Assembly: GCF_017744015.1 (NCBI RefSeq)
Contig: NZ_JAGHRA010000013.1
Coordinates: 57,156-121,155, forward strand
From: Paracoccus sp. R12_2
Lineage (GTDB): Bacteria > Pseudomonadota > Alphaproteobacteria > Rhodobacterales > Rhodobacteraceae
Direction of reading: 5' to 3'
Length of the DNA stretch: 64,000 bases
Both the position numbers and the translations under genes were made by a program. Numbering within the stretch: position 1 is the first letter of the stretch; every line of letters starts with the position of its first letter. Positions 46,058 through 56,056 of this stretch are shown one piece after another. The notes under the pieces are model-generated. The model did not search any database. It worked only from the letters and a program-made list of their open reading frames with translations, and was not told the origin of the DNA.

Positions 46058-48532
46058 ATGTCAGAAAGGTTGCCCATCGACGAGATCCTGCCCGCCTTGC
46101 GCGATGCGCTGGCGTCGCATGGGCGTGCGGTGCTGGTCGCCCCGCCGGGCGCGGGCAAGACGACACGGGTGCCGCTGGCGCTGCTGGATCTTGTGCCGGG
46201 CCGGATCCTGATGCTGGAGCCACGACGGCTGGCGGCGCGGGCTGCCGCCGAACGGCTGGCCGAAGGTCTGGGCGAGGCGGTCGGGGATCGCGTCGGCTAT
46301 CGCATCCGGGGCGAAGCGGTGGCGGGCAGCCGGATCGAGGTGGTGACCGAGGGCATCCTGACACGGATGATCCAGTCGGACTCCGCGCTGGACGGTATCG
46401 GCTGCGTCATCTTCGACGAGTTTCACGAGCGCAGCCTGAACGCGGATCTTGGGCTGGCGCTGGTCTGGGAAGCGCGCGGGGCGCTGCGCGAGGATCTGGC
46501 CGTCATCGTGATGTCCGCAACGCTGGAGGCCGAACCCGTCGCCGCCCTTCTGGACGATGCGCCGGTGATCCGATCCGAGGGGCGGGCCTTTCCGGTCGAG
46601 ACGATCTGGCTGGATCGTCCGCTGCCTGCCGGCGCGCGATTGGTCCCCGAGGCCGCGCGCCTGATCACCGCGGCCGCGGCGGCGACATGCGACACGGGTG
46701 GCACGCTGCTGGCCTTTCTGCCGGGCGAGGCAGAGATCCGGCGTGTCAGCGGATTGCTGGATCAGACCGGCTGCGAGGTGCTGCCGCTTTACGGTGCGCT
46801 GGATGCCGGCGCGCAGCGCGCGGCCTTGGCCGAGCCGGGGGCGCGCCGGCGGATCGTTCTGGCGACCGCGATCGCGGAAACCTCGCTGACCATTCCGCAG
46901 GTGCGGGTCGTGGTGGATGCCGGACGGGCGCGGCGGGCGCGGTTCGATCCCGGCAGCGGCATGTCGCGGCTGGTGACCGAACGGGTCAGCCGCGCCGAGG
47001 CCGATCAGCGAAGGGGACGTGCCGGCCGCGTCGCGCCGGGGATCTGCTATCGCATGTGGTCGCGCCCCGAAGAGGGCGCCCTGCCGTCATTCGCGCCGCC
47101 CGAGATCGCGGTGGCCGACCTGACGGGGCTGGCGCTGGAACTGGCCGCATGGGGGGCGGAACCCGGCGATCTGGCGTTCCTGACCCCGCCGCCCGAGGGG
47201 GCGCTGCGCGAGGCGCGCGCATTGCTGACACAGCTTGGCGCACTGGATCAAGCCGGGCGCGTCAGCGGTCACGGAAAGGCGCTGGCCGCGTTGCCGTTGC
47301 ATCCTCGGTTGGCGCATATGCTGCTTGTGTCAGGTGCAGAGGCGGCAGATCTTGCGGCGTTGCTGTCGGGCCGCGATCCGCTGCGCGGCGCGCCCGCCGA
47401 TCTGTCCTTGCGGCTGGCCGCGATGCGCGATCCCAAGGCCTTTGCCGATCGGCACCCTTACGACGTGATCCGCCCGGCCCTGCACGCGATCCGGGACGAG
47501 GCGCGACGCCTGCGCCGGGTGATTGCGTCCCGCGACGGCCGGGGGGCCAGCCCCCCGGACCCCCCGGCGGCCGCTGGCGCGGCAAGCGGCGGCGGATCGT
47601 CGCCCGGCGCCATGGCGGCGCTGGCCTATCCCGATCGGATCGGGCTGCGCCGCAAGGGCGAGGCGCCCCGCTTCGTGCTGTCCGGGGGCAAGGGGGCGGC
47701 GCTGGATGCGGGCGACGCCCTGGCCGGGCAGCGCCTGATCGTCGCGGTCGATCTGGACGGTGATCAGCGCGAGGCGCGCATCCGGATGGCGGCGGCGCTG
47801 ACCGAGGCGGAGCTGCGCGAACTGCATGGCGACAGGATCGCCGAGGTCGAGATCTGCGAATGGTCGCGGCGCGAGGGGCGTGTCCTGACGCGCCTGCAGG
47901 AGCGGTTCGGGGCGCTGGTTCTGTCGGATCGGATCTGGGCCGCGGCCCCCGAGGATGCGGTGGCGCAAGCGGCGCTGGAGGGGCTGCGGCAGGACGGGTT
48001 GCCATGGACGAGGGCGGCGGCGCGGTTGCGCGCGCGGATCGCGCTGGTCGAGGGGCTGGGGCCGGTCGATGACGACAGCCTGCTGGCCGATGGCGACTGG
48101 CTGTTGCCGTGGCTGGGAAAGGCGCGGACGCTGGCCGATCTGCGGGCGCTGGACCTGTCGGAACCGCTGAAGGCGCGCATCGGCTGGGACGGCCAACAGC
48201 GTCTGGCGGCCGAGGTTCCAGCCCATTTCACCACCCCGCTGGGGCGCAGGGTGGCCATCGATTATGACCATGAAACCCCGTCGATCGAACTGAAACTGCA
48301 AGAGCTTTTCGGCGTCACCCGGCATCCGACGGTGGCCGGGCGGCCGTTGCGGATCAGCCTGTTGTCGCCGGGCGGCAAGCCGGTGCAGGTGACCACGGAT
48401 CTGCCGGGGTTCTGGGCGTCATCCTATGCCGATGTGCGCAAGGACATGCGCGGCCGGTATCCGCGTCATCCCTGGCCCGAGGACCCGACCGAGGCCGATC
48501 CGACGACACGGGCCAAGCCGCGCGGAACCTGA
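46058..48532 (+). CDS. hrpB: ATP-dependent helicase HrpB
   Basis: DEAH-family helicase, 824 aa. Motifs: APPGAGKTTRV (about 29-39), FDEFHERSLN, MSATLEAEP, LATAIAETSLTIP and QRRGRAGRVAPG, then HA2 and the HrpB C-terminal domain. Role in bacteria is poorly known (RNA helicase). The linker near residues 494-515 contains a palindromic GC-rich insert (see repeat at 47539-47558). Confidence 0.93.
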   Translation: MSERLPIDEILPALRDALASHGRAVLVAPPGAGKTTRVPLALLDLVPGRILMLEPRRLAARAAAERLAEGLGEAVGDRVGYRIRGEAVAGSRIEVVTEGILTRMIQSDSALDGIGCVIFDEFHERSLNADLGLALVWEARGALREDLAVIVMSATLEAEPVAALLDDAPVIRSEGRAFPVETIWLDRPLPAGARLVPEAARLITAAAAATCDTGGTLLAFLPGEAEIRRVSGLLDQTGCEVLPLYGALDAGAQRAALAEPGARRRIVLATAIAETSLTIPQVRVVVDAGRARRARFDPGSGMSRLVTERVSRAEADQRRGRAGRVAPGICYRMWSRPEEGALPSFAPPEIAVADLTGLALELAAWGAEPGDLAFLTPPPEGALREARALLTQLGALDQAGRVSGHGKALAALPLHPRLAHMLLVSGAEAADLAALLSGRDPLRGAPADLSLRLAAMRDPKAFADRHPYDVIRPALHAIRDEARRLRRVIASRDGRGASPPDPPAAAGAASGGGSSPGAMAALAYPDRIGLRRKGEAPRFVLSGGKGAALDAGDALAGQRLIVAVDLDGDQREARIRMAAALTEAELRELHGDRIAEVEICEWSRREGRVLTRLQERFGALVLSDRIWAAAPEDAVAQAALEGLRQDGLPWTRAAARLRARIALVEGLGPVDDDSLLADGDWLLPWLGKARTLADLRALDLSEPLKARIGWDGQQRLAAEVPAHFTTPLGRRVAIDYDHETPSIELKLQELFGVTRHPTVAGRPLRISLLSPGGKPVQVTTDLPGFWASSYADVRKDMRGRYPRHPWPEDPTEADPTTRAKPRGT
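47539..47558. repeat. GC-rich palindrome inside hrpB
   Basis: CCGGGGGG, loop CCAG, CCCCCCGG, followed by ACCCCCC. This looks like an intergenic hairpin element but is in frame within hrpB, encoding a Gly/Ala/Ser/Pro linker (RGASPPDPPAAAG). Confidence 0.5.
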
Positions 48533-48549
48533 TGCAAAGCGCGCCGGGA

Positions 48550-48705
48550 TGTTGCGCAACACGGGCGTGCGTTGCCTGAGTCCGATCCCGGCGCAAGATG
48601 CGCCGGGGGTGACGCGAATTCCCTGAAAACGCCGGGTTTCGCGTCGCACCGCGCGTGCACAGGGGCGGCACCGGGCGTGCACAGCCTGTACACAGCTTGC
48701 GCACG
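48550..48705. repeat. Dispersed intergenic repeat, copy B
   Basis: Partner of 23874-24020. Starts with the 12-bp palindrome TGTTGCGCAACA (48550-48561), followed by GCGTGCGTTGC, then GACGCG..GAAAACGCCGGG, and ends in a 60-base block closing with GTACACAGCTTGCGC. It also occupies a convergent gap, between hrpB and valS, in the same orientation relative to the window. The inner part of block 3 can fold (GTGCACAG.CTGTACAC). Confidence 0.65.
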
Positions 48706-48762
48706 CCGCATTGCCAAACGGCGCAACACCGGCGCTGGCCGGTGCCGCGACCCCGCGCGGTG

Positions 48763-51700
48763 CTACATCGCCGCCAGCTGCGCCAGCGCCGCGTTCAGGC
48801 GGGCGATGTCGTCGTCCAGCGCGACCAGCTTGTCGCGGGTTTCCTCGATCACCTCGGGTTCGGCGTTCTGCACGAATTTCGGATTTTCGAGACGCTTGCG
48901 CAGCCCCTGGGCATCCTTTTCGGATTTCGCCAGCGACTTGCGCAGCCGGGCGGTTTCGGCCTGAACGTCGATCACGTCACCGATCGGCAGCGCAAAGCTG
49001 GCGCCTTGCGCGGCCACGGCGATCATGCCCTTGCCCGCCACGCCGTCGACGGGCGCATTGACCCGCGCCAGCCGTTCGATCAGCGGCGCATTGGCGGCCA
49101 GCGCCGCGCGCGCGTCTGCATCGGCCTCGGTCACGATCAGGTCCAGCCGCGCACCGGCGGGCACGCCCATCTGGGCACGGGCCGAGCGCAGCGCCTCGAT
49201 CAGCGCGATGACCCAGTTCATCCGCCGATCCGCGTCGGCGTCGATCAGATCGGCGCCGCAGTCGGGCCAGTCGCCATGGACCAGCATCCCCGAGCGGTCC
49301 CCGGTCAGCGCCCAGAGTTCTTCGGTGACGAAGGGCATGATCGGGTGCAGCATCAGATAGCACTGGTCCAGAACCCAGCCCATCGTCGCGTGGGTTTCCT
49401 GGGCATGATCGCTGTCGAACAGCGGCTTGGCGAATTCCACATACCAGTCGCAGACCTTGCCCCAGACAAAAGCGTAAAGTCCGGACGCTGCATCGTTGAA
49501 ACGATAGGTTTCCAGCGCGGCATCGGTTGCCATGCGGATGCGCGCCACCTCGCCGATGATCCAGCGGTTGACGGTATGCTGTGGCTGGGGCCGCGCGCCG
49601 CCGCCGCGCACGCCGTTCATTTCGGCAAAGCGCGTCGCGTTCCAGATCTTGGTGACGAAGTTGCGGTTCGCCTCGACATGTTTCGGGCCCAGCTTGGGAT
49701 CGCGGCCCATCGCCGCCATGCTGGTCAGGGTAAAGCGCATGGCGTCGGCGCCGTATTCGTCGATCAGGGTCAGCGGGTCGATGACATTGCCTTTCGACTT
49801 CGACATCTTGGCGCCCTTTTCGTCGCGCACCAGCCCGTGGACATAGACGGTGTGGAAGGGCACGTCGTCCATCACCTCGAGCTGCATCATCATCATCCGG
49901 GCGACCCAGAAGAAGATGATGTCGAACCCGGTCACCAGAACGTCGGTGGGGAAATATCTTTCCATCTCGGGCGTCTTGTCCGGCCAGCCCAGCGTGCCGA
50001 TGGGCCACAGGCCCGAGGAAAACCAGGTGTCCAGAACGTCGGGATCGCGCCAGACCGGATAGACCAGATGGGTCGGGTCCTGCGACAGGTTATAGTCGGC
50101 CAGGCTTTGCGACAGCATGTCGATGGCGGCCTCGCGATCCGCGACCTCGACCACGCGGCTGATTTCCAGCGGCTGCGGCAGGCCCGCGATATCGTCCACG
50201 AACTTCTTGCGGACCGCGTCGAAATCCGCGGCGCAATGCTGGCGGTGACCGGCATGGACCAGACCATCGACCAGAAGGCCGAACAGTTCGATCTCGTCCA
50301 GCGCGCCGTCGCCTTCGTCATCGGTGAAGTTCTGGGGGCGCAGATCCAGACCATACCAGACCGGGATCTGATGCCCCCACCACAACTGGCGGCTGATGGT
50401 CCAGGGCTCGATATTTTCCAGCCAGTTGAAATAGACCTTCTTGTGCTGTTCCGGCAGGATCTGCGTGCGGCCGTCGCGGACGGCATCCAGCGCGGGGCCG
50501 ACGATGCGCTGGGTGTCCACGAACCACTGATCGGTCAGCATCGGTTCGATCACGACGCCCGAACGGTCGCCAAAAGGCTGCATGATCGGCTTGTTGTCGA
50601 CGAGCGGGCGCTTTTCCAGATGCTCGGCGCCGGTTTCGGGCTCGATTTCCTTGTGCAGATAGGTGACGGCCAGTTTTTCGGCGGTGATCTGGTCGATGAC
50701 CCGCTGGCGGGCCTCGTAACGATCAAGCCCGCGCAGGTCTTCGGGGACCAGGTTGACGTTGCTGACATCGCCCACATCCTCGCCGCGCGCGGCACGCGCC
50801 GCGATTTCGGCGCTTTCGGAATAGGACAGGCCGTCGGCGCGCATCGCGCCCTTGGTGTCCATCAGCGCATACAGCGGAATGCCGTTGCGGGTGGCGACGC
50901 CGTAATCGTTGAAATCATGCGCGCCGGTGATCTTGACCGCGCCCGAGCCGAAATCGGGATCGGGGTAGTCGTCGGTGATGATCGGGATCAGGCGGCGGTG
51001 TTCCTTTGGGCCGACCGGAATCTCGCACAGTTTGCCGACGATGGGCGCGTAGCGGGCGTCATCCGGGTGAACCGCCACCGCGCCGTCGCCCAGCATGGTT
51101 TCGGGGCGGGTCGTGGCGATGGCGATATAGTCGCGCGTCTCGCGCAGGGTGACGCGGCCGTCTTCGTCGCGTTCGACATATTCATATGTCTCGCCGTCCG
51201 CCAGCGGGTATTTGAAATGCCACATATGGCCGGGAACCTCGCGGTTCTCGACTTCCAGATCGCTGATCGCGGTCTCGAAATGCGGGTCCCAGTTCACCAG
51301 CCGCTTGCCGCGATAGATGATGCCCTTGTCATACAGATCCACGAAGACGCGGATCACGGCGTCGTGGAAATTGCCTTCCTCGCCCGCGGGCGCGCCGGGG
51401 GCGCCGGACATGGTGAATGCGTTGCGCGACCAGTCGCAGGAGGCGCCAAGACGCTTCAGCTGATTGATGATCGTGTCGCCGGATTCCTGTTTCCAGGCCC
51501 AGATCTTTTCGACAAAGGCATCGCGCCCGATCTGGCGCCGTCCGGGTTCCTGCCGTTCCGCCATCCGCCGTTCGACGACCATCTGCGTGGCGATGCCCGC
51601 GTGGTCCTGACCCGGCTGCCACAGCGTGTCGAAGCCGCGCATGCGGTGCCAGCGGACCAGGATGTCCTGCAGCGTGTTGTTGAAGGCGTGGCCGATATGC

Positions 51701-51852
51701 AGGCTGCCCGTCACGTTGGGCGGCGGGATCATCACCGTGAAAGTCTCGCTGCGCGAGGCATTCGCCCCGGCGGCGAAGGCGTTCGTGCGTTCCCATTCGG
51801 CGCTGATCCGGGCCTCGGCGGCCCGTGCGTCAAAACTCTTGTCCATGCTCAT
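48763..51852 (-). CDS. valS: Valyl-tRNA synthetase
   Basis: Class I aminoacyl-tRNA synthetase, 1029 aa. HIGH motif in [10 protein letters not shown] (about 48-57), KMSKS in [10 protein letters not shown], an editing domain between them with the conserved [10 protein letters not shown], an anticodon-binding domain and a C-terminal coiled coil rich in Glu/Lys/Leu. The length above 950 comes partly from an insertion of about 80 residues after [11 protein letters not shown], which looks like an alphaproteobacterial variant. Confidence 0.96.
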   Translation of the reverse strand: MSMDKSFDARAAEARISAEWERTNAFAAGANASRSETFTVMIPPPNVTGSLHIGHAFNNTLQDILVRWHRMRGFDTLWQPGQDHAGIATQMVVERRMAERQEPGRRQIGRDAFVEKIWAWKQESGDTIINQLKRLGASCDWSRNAFTMSGAPGAPAGEEGNFHDAVIRVFVDLYDKGIIYRGKRLVNWDPHFETAISDLEVENREVPGHMWHFKYPLADGETYEYVERDEDGRVTLRETRDYIAIATTRPETMLGDGAVAVHPDDARYAPIVGKLCEIPVGPKEHRRLIPIITDDYPDPDFGSGAVKITGAHDFNDYGVATRNGIPLYALMDTKGAMRADGLSYSESAEIAARAARGEDVGDVSNVNLVPEDLRGLDRYEARQRVIDQITAEKLAVTYLHKEIEPETGAEHLEKRPLVDNKPIMQPFGDRSGVVIEPMLTDQWFVDTQRIVGPALDAVRDGRTQILPEQHKKVYFNWLENIEPWTISRQLWWGHQIPVWYGLDLRPQNFTDDEGDGALDEIELFGLLVDGLVHAGHRQHCAADFDAVRKKFVDDIAGLPQPLEISRVVEVADREAAIDMLSQSLADYNLSQDPTHLVYPVWRDPDVLDTWFSSGLWPIGTLGWPDKTPEMERYFPTDVLVTGFDIIFFWVARMMMMQLEVMDDVPFHTVYVHGLVRDEKGAKMSKSKGNVIDPLTLIDEYGADAMRFTLTSMAAMGRDPKLGPKHVEANRNFVTKIWNATRFAEMNGVRGGGARPQPQHTVNRWIIGEVARIRMATDAALETYRFNDAASGLYAFVWGKVCDWYVEFAKPLFDSDHAQETHATMGWVLDQCYLMLHPIMPFVTEELWALTGDRSGMLVHGDWPDCGADLIDADADRRMNWVIALIEALRSARAQMGVPAGARLDLIVTEADADARAALAANAPLIERLARVNAPVDGVAGKGMIAVAAQGASFALPIGDVIDVQAETARLRKSLAKSEKDAQGLRKRLENPKFVQNAEPEVIEETRDKLVALDDDIARLNAALAQLAAM

Positions 51853-51912
51853 CGCGGCAGATCCCCTTCACTTGGGGGATGGATTAGCGAAAGCAGGGGC
51901 AAAGGCCAAGTG

Positions 51913-52581
51913 TCAGCGAAACCGCGCCGGTATCAGATCTGCAAACGGGAACCAGTGCAGGAACGGCTTGGCGTCCGCCAGCACCCGCGCGACCGATGGC
52001 CGTGTCAGCAGGCGTTCGAAATAGGCCGACAGGTTCGGGTGCGCGTCGAACGGGTGCAGGATCCCCGCATAGAACAGCGCCGGCGTGGCGGCGCAGTCGG
52101 CCATGCCGAAATCGCCGCCGATCCAGTCGCGGCCGGCAAGCTGCCGGTCGGCGGCGGCATAGGCGCGGTCAAGCTGGCTGTGTGCCCAGGGGGCGACCAC
52201 ATCGACCGCGCCATCGGCCATGAACAGCCGCGCATCGACGATCGGCTGGGCGGTGTTCATCACGTGGATGTCGAAGAACCGGTCCCATTGCCGCGCCGTC
52301 AGTGCCGCGTCGGCGTCGCGTGGCAGCAAGGGGGCGGGGCCGGGGTGATGCCGGTCCAGCCATTCGATGATGATCGAGGTTTCCGCCAGCGTCATCCCCG
52401 CCGCGTCATCGCGCAGCGCGGGCATCTTGCCCATCGGCGTCAGCGTGGCCATCAGGTCGCGGTCCGCCTGCGATGACGGGTCGATCTGGCGATAGGTGAA
52501 TTCGGCGTCCAGTTCGTAAAGCGCGATCAGCACCTTGTGGCAATAGCTGGACAGCGGGTGGCCGAAGAATGTCAGGCTCAT
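51913..52581 (-). CDS. Glutathione S-transferase
   Basis: The 222-aa product has an N-terminal thioredoxin-like domain (FFGHPLSSYCHKVLIALYEL, then GKMPAL with the cis-Pro and an ETSII segment) and a helical C-terminal domain. It starts at ATG 52581 with AAAGGA eight bases before; the longer frame overlaps the VOC gene. Last gene of a six-gene minus-strand operon. Confidence 0.9.
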   Translation of the reverse strand: MSLTFFGHPLSSYCHKVLIALYELDAEFTYRQIDPSSQADRDLMATLTPMGKMPALRDDAAGMTLAETSIIIEWLDRHHPGPAPLLPRDADAALTARQWDRFFDIHVMNTAQPIVDARLFMADGAVDVVAPWAHSQLDRAYAAADRQLAGRDWIGGDFGMADCAATPALFYAGILHPFDAHPNLSAYFERLLTRPSVARVLADAKPFLHWFPFADLIPARFR

Positions 52582-52925
52582 GTCTCGTCCTTTCGTGGTT
52601 GGCGGACCAGCAGCACGACGCCGCACGGGTCGGATGTCCAATGCCCCGTCACGCCGTCCAGCGGTTCCAGTTCGTCGCGGGTCGGGCCTTGCAGCCGGTC
52701 CAGAGCCGCGTCCGGGTCGTCGCTGAACAGTTCCAGCCAGACATCCGAGCGGCTTTGATGCGGCACGCGGTCGATCCACAAGGTCAGCGTGCCGAAGGCG
52801 AAACCGACGCTGTCCTGCACCGTTCGGGCGACGGGCAGGCCGACACGGTCGCGATAGAATTCGACCGTCTCCTGCCATTGATGCGTCGGAACCTTGATGG
52901 CGATGTTCCTGCCGGGGTTGATCAT
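52578..52925 (-). CDS. Single-domain VOC (glyoxalase/bleomycin-resistance-like) protein
   Basis: The 115-aa product has one beta-alpha-beta-beta-beta VOC module with NIAIKVPT, a VEFYRDRVGLPV helix-strand and a C-terminal GVVLLVRQ. Likely a dimeric metal-dependent enzyme or a binding protein for small electrophiles. It overlaps the GST gene by four bases. Confidence 0.82.
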   Translation of the reverse strand: MINPGRNIAIKVPTHQWQETVEFYRDRVGLPVARTVQDSVGFAFGTLTLWIDRVPHQSRSDVWLELFSDDPDAALDRLQGPTRDELEPLDGVTGHWTSDPCGVVLLVRQPRKDET

Positions 52926-52926
52926 G

Positions 52927-53808
52927 TCAGTCTCCTTCCGCGGATGCGATCAGGTCCAGAACCAGGTCCGGCAGTTCGGGACGGTCGAGAACCCCAAGAT
53001 GCGTGCTGTCGGGCAGCACTGTCAGCCAGGCGCCCGGGATGGTTTCGGCCATGTGGACGGCGTGGGCGGGCCGGATGAAGTCGCGATCGCCGATCAGCAC
53101 CATGACCGGCACCCCGATCGCGGCGATCTGGTCGTCGCTGAACCCCCAGTCGGAGTTCAGCAGCGCACCCAGCTTGTGCATCACCGGCACCATGGCCCCG
53201 GACCCGTCGGGGTTCTGGTCCTGATATCCACGCCGCATGTCCAGGAAATCCTTGGGCGACGGCAGCAGCGGCACCAGATCGGGCGAGGGGACATGGCTGA
53301 GGTCGCGGTTCATCAGGACCAGTTCGGGCAAAAAGCCGTCACCGTTCTGGCCGGCCGAGATGATGCTGAGCGAGGCAACCCGGTCCGGCGCGTTCACCGC
53401 CATGTCCAGACCCAGCATGCCGCCAAGCGAGAATCCCACGACATGCGCCCGGTCGATCTGCAGCGCATCCATCACCGCCAGCGTATCGGCGCGCATCGAG
53501 GCCAGCGTGATCGGCGTCGGGCGGTCGGCGGTGTGGCCATGCCCTTGCTGGTCGATGCCGATCACGGCGCGGCCCTGCGACAGGCGGGGGATCATGTCGG
53601 ACCAGGACAGATCGGTGTTCATCATCCCGCCATGCAGCAGCAGGATAGGGGCGGGCGCCGATGCGGGATCGCCGTCGACGCGATACCAGACCCGGTGCCC
53701 ATCGACCGTCACCGTCTCGGCCATCGCAGCGGTGGCGGTGAAGACGAGCGACGCCGCCACCGCGCAGAGGGTCAGCGCAATTGCCGCCAGACCTCGTCCC
53801 GGCATCAT
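52927..53808 (-). CDS. Secreted/periplasmic alpha/beta hydrolase
   Basis: The 293-aa product has a signal peptide (about 1-30, TAAMA cleavage-like end), the oxyanion block LLLHGG, the nucleophile elbow GFSLGGML and a late catalytic His in DSTHLG. The ATG at 53808 overlaps the next gene upstream (53805-53808). Ester or lactone hydrolysis is likely; substrate unknown. Confidence 0.85.
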   Translation of the reverse strand: MMPGRGLAAIALTLCAVAASLVFTATAAMAETVTVDGHRVWYRVDGDPASAPAPILLLHGGMMNTDLSWSDMIPRLSQGRAVIGIDQQGHGHTADRPTPITLASMRADTLAVMDALQIDRAHVVGFSLGGMLGLDMAVNAPDRVASLSIISAGQNGDGFLPELVLMNRDLSHVPSPDLVPLLPSPKDFLDMRRGYQDQNPDGSGAMVPVMHKLGALLNSDWGFSDDQIAAIGVPVMVLIGDRDFIRPAHAVHMAETIPGAWLTVLPDSTHLGVLDRPELPDLVLDLIASAEGD

Positions 53809-54461
53809 GCCGGGGCGGATTGTGTCTGATCGGCTGCCTGCCAATGCGCCATGTGATCGGCCAGTGCGTTGGTGAAGGCGGGCCGCGATGTCGCGCGTTC
53901 CAGATACCCGGCCAGACGCGGCAGGTCGTCCAGCAGACCGGCCCCGGCTGGAATACGCAGGATCTCGGCCATCAAGAGGTCGGCCACGGTAAACCTGTCG
54001 CCCACCAGCCAGTCACGATCCTGCAGCGCGTCCTGCACCTGTGACAGTCTGGGGCGCAGCAATTCTTCCTGCCGTGCGGCGGCGGCCTCGTTCTGATCCA
54101 TGAATCGTGCGACTAGCCACGGGATCGAGAATGTCTCGATGCTGTTCAGCGCGGCGATCACCCATTGCATGACGCGCGCGCCGTCATCGCCGGAGGGCAG
54201 CAGATCGGTGCCCCGCGCCAGATGCAGCAGGATCGCGCCGGATTCGAACAGCGACAGGTCGCCGTCCTGGATCATCGGCACCTGCCCGAAGGGCTGGCGC
54301 GTGAAATGCGCGGCCGTCTTGTCGCGCAGCGGCACCGTCTCGACCCGGTAAGGGCGGCCGATCTCTTCGAGCAGCCAGCGGATGCGGATGTCGCGGACAT
54401 GGCCGCGCGGCATGTCGGGTACCCAGTCATAGGTCGTCAGAACGACTTGTGTCGGGTTCAT
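53805..54461 (-). CDS. Glutathione S-transferase, second
   Basis: The 218-aa product has a GST N-terminal domain (RIRWLLEEIGRPY, GQVPMIQDG with cis-Pro, LFESGAILLHLA) and a helical C-terminal domain with the DRFTVADLL N-cap motif. Overlaps both neighbours by four bases. Low similarity to the first GST gene shows they are not a recent duplication. Confidence 0.9.
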   Translation of the reverse strand: MNPTQVVLTTYDWVPDMPRGHVRDIRIRWLLEEIGRPYRVETVPLRDKTAAHFTRQPFGQVPMIQDGDLSLFESGAILLHLARGTDLLPSGDDGARVMQWVIAALNSIETFSIPWLVARFMDQNEAAAARQEELLRPRLSQVQDALQDRDWLVGDRFTVADLLMAEILRIPAGAGLLDDLPRLAGYLERATSRPAFTNALADHMAHWQAADQTQSAPA

Positions 54462-55252
54462 TGGCTTTTCTCCTTCGGGCCGACGACGGCGAAATGCGCG
54501 CCCTGCCGGTCCTGTGCGATGGCGATGAAGGCGCCTCCGGGCACCTCTTGCGGGCCGTGGATGACGGTGCCGCCAAGTTCGGCGATGCGGGACACCGCCT
54601 CGTTGATGCCGTCATGGCCGAAATAGGGCAGCCACAGCGGGAAGGGCGCGTTGCCCTGACCCTGGATGCCGCCGATATCGGCGCCGTCATGGGCGAACAG
54701 TTGATAGGTTCCCATGTCGCCCATCGGCACGGCGGTGGATTTCGACCAGCCGAACAGGCGGGCATAGAATTTCAACCCAGCGTCCGGATCGCTGGTCATC
54801 AATTCATGCCAGTTGCCATGCCCGGCCTTTGCCTGATCGAATGCATGGCCGTGACCCTGACCCTCACCCTGCATGGGCAGCGGTTCGAGGATGCCGAACG
54901 CGGCGCCTTGCGGGTCGGCCAGCAGCGCAAAGCGGCCGGTGCCGGGAACGTCGGCGGGCGGACGGTGAACCCTTGCCCCGGCGCCGGTCGCGTCCTGCAC
55001 CGCCTTGTCGGCGTCATCGACACCGAAATAGATCATCCAGAACGGCGGCATGTCGGGCGTGTCGTCGGGCATCGGCATCATGCCCGCGACCATCTCCTGT
55101 CCGGATGTCGCGAGATGATAGTCAAACCCTTCCATCCCGGAATCCGCGATCGTCCATCCCAACAGCGCGGCATAGAAATCCTCGGCCGCGGCGCGGTCGT
55201 CAGGGCGGCTGGCCAGTTCGTACCAGACCGGGCGTCCATGTATCTTCACCAT
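54458..55252 (-). CDS. Two-domain VOC family protein
   Basis: The 264-aa product has two glyoxalase-like halves: GRPVWYELASRP ... FYAALLGW in the first and WHELMTSDPDAGLKFY ... RLFGW in the second, as in CFP30B-type proteins. The ATG at 55252 is chosen because GAGGG is nine bases before it; the ATG at 55258 is only three bases away from that sequence. Confidence 0.88.
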   Translation of the reverse strand: MVKIHGRPVWYELASRPDDRAAAEDFYAALLGWTIADSGMEGFDYHLATSGQEMVAGMMPMPDDTPDMPPFWMIYFGVDDADKAVQDATGAGARVHRPPADVPGTGRFALLADPQGAAFGILEPLPMQGEGQGHGHAFDQAKAGHGNWHELMTSDPDAGLKFYARLFGWSKSTAVPMGDMGTYQLFAHDGADIGGIQGQGNAPFPLWLPYFGHDGINEAVSRIAELGGTVIHGPQEVPGGAFIAIAQDRQGAHFAVVGPKEKSQ

Positions 55253-55264
55253 GTCCATCCGCCC

Positions 55265-55981
55265 TCAGCTTTGATCCAGGATCTGGGTGAAGCCGCCCCA
55301 GAACATCCGCTTGCCGTCAAAAGGCATGTCGGGAAATTCCATGTCCTTCATGTCGGCCTCCATCTTGCGGGCCGCGTCGTCGCAGGTGGCGCGGTCGGGC
55401 CATTCGATCCACGAGAAGATCGGAACCTCGTCCGGTTTTGCGTCGGCGGCGCGGTAGAAATCGGTCTGCGTGCCGTGGGGCACATCCTCGCCCCAGCATT
55501 CGATCTGATGGGTCGCGCCATAGCCCTGAAACATCTCGGTCGCGCTTTTCGCCATGTCGATATAGGGCTGCTTGTTGCCCGACGGCACGGCCAGCACGAA
55601 GCCCTGGACATAGCTGCCGGGCCGGCTTTCGCCCTCTTCCACGATCGGTGCGAACCCGCCCCAGAACAGCCGCTTGCCGTCGAAGGGCATGTCGCCCATC
55701 TGCTGCATGTCCGGATCTTCCATGATCGACTGCCACGCTGCGTCGCAGGTGGCGCGGTCGGGCCATTCGATCCACGAGAAGACCGGCGTCTCGTCATCGG
55801 TTGCCTGCGTGGCGCGGTAGAAATCGGTGTGCTTGCCGCGGGGCACGTCCTCGGCCCAGCATTCCACCATGCGCCGCGCGCCACGCTTCTTGAACATCGG
55901 CCAGGATGCGCGCGCGTGGTCGATATAGGCCTGCTTGTTGGCGGTCGGAACGGCGGCGACGAAGCCGGAGTAATAGGTCAT
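55265..55981 (-). CDS. Tandem DUF1428 protein
   Basis: The 238-aa product is two copies of a DUF1428 module (about 1-119 and 120-238). Each has YxxGFVxAVP, TDFYRA, WIEWPDRATCD and a MPFDGKR-FWGGF end. Single-module DUF1428 proteins are the norm, so this is a fused internal duplication. First gene of the operon, divergent from the HxlR-type gene with 75 bases between. Confidence 0.88.
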   Translation of the reverse strand: MTYYSGFVAAVPTANKQAYIDHARASWPMFKKRGARRMVECWAEDVPRGKHTDFYRATQATDDETPVFSWIEWPDRATCDAAWQSIMEDPDMQQMGDMPFDGKRLFWGGFAPIVEEGESRPGSYVQGFVLAVPSGNKQPYIDMAKSATEMFQGYGATHQIECWGEDVPHGTQTDFYRAADAKPDEVPIFSWIEWPDRATCDDAARKMEADMKDMEFPDMPFDGKRMFWGGFTQILDQS

Positions 55982-56019
55982 CTGGGCCTCCCATCGGTTT
56001 ATCCGAATCGCAGCATGGC

Positions 56020-56056
56020 GCTTGCAGTATTTAAAAGCAACCATTAGTATTAATAA
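56020..56056. promoter_or_regulatory. AT-rich divergent promoter region with AGTATT repeats
   Basis: AGTATT occurs at 56026-56031 and 56046-56051, 20 bases apart, in a short AT-rich island (AGTATTTAAAAG ... AGTATTAATAAAT) between the detox operon and the HxlR-type gene. Spacing of two helical turns suits a dimeric regulator. Confidence 0.4.

Noticed and set aside
48655..52476. 1273-codon open frame antisense to valS and the GST gene
   Set aside because: Mirrors the codon bias of valS; His/Asp/Gln/Arg-rich with no domain pattern, and it crosses two well-supported sense genes.
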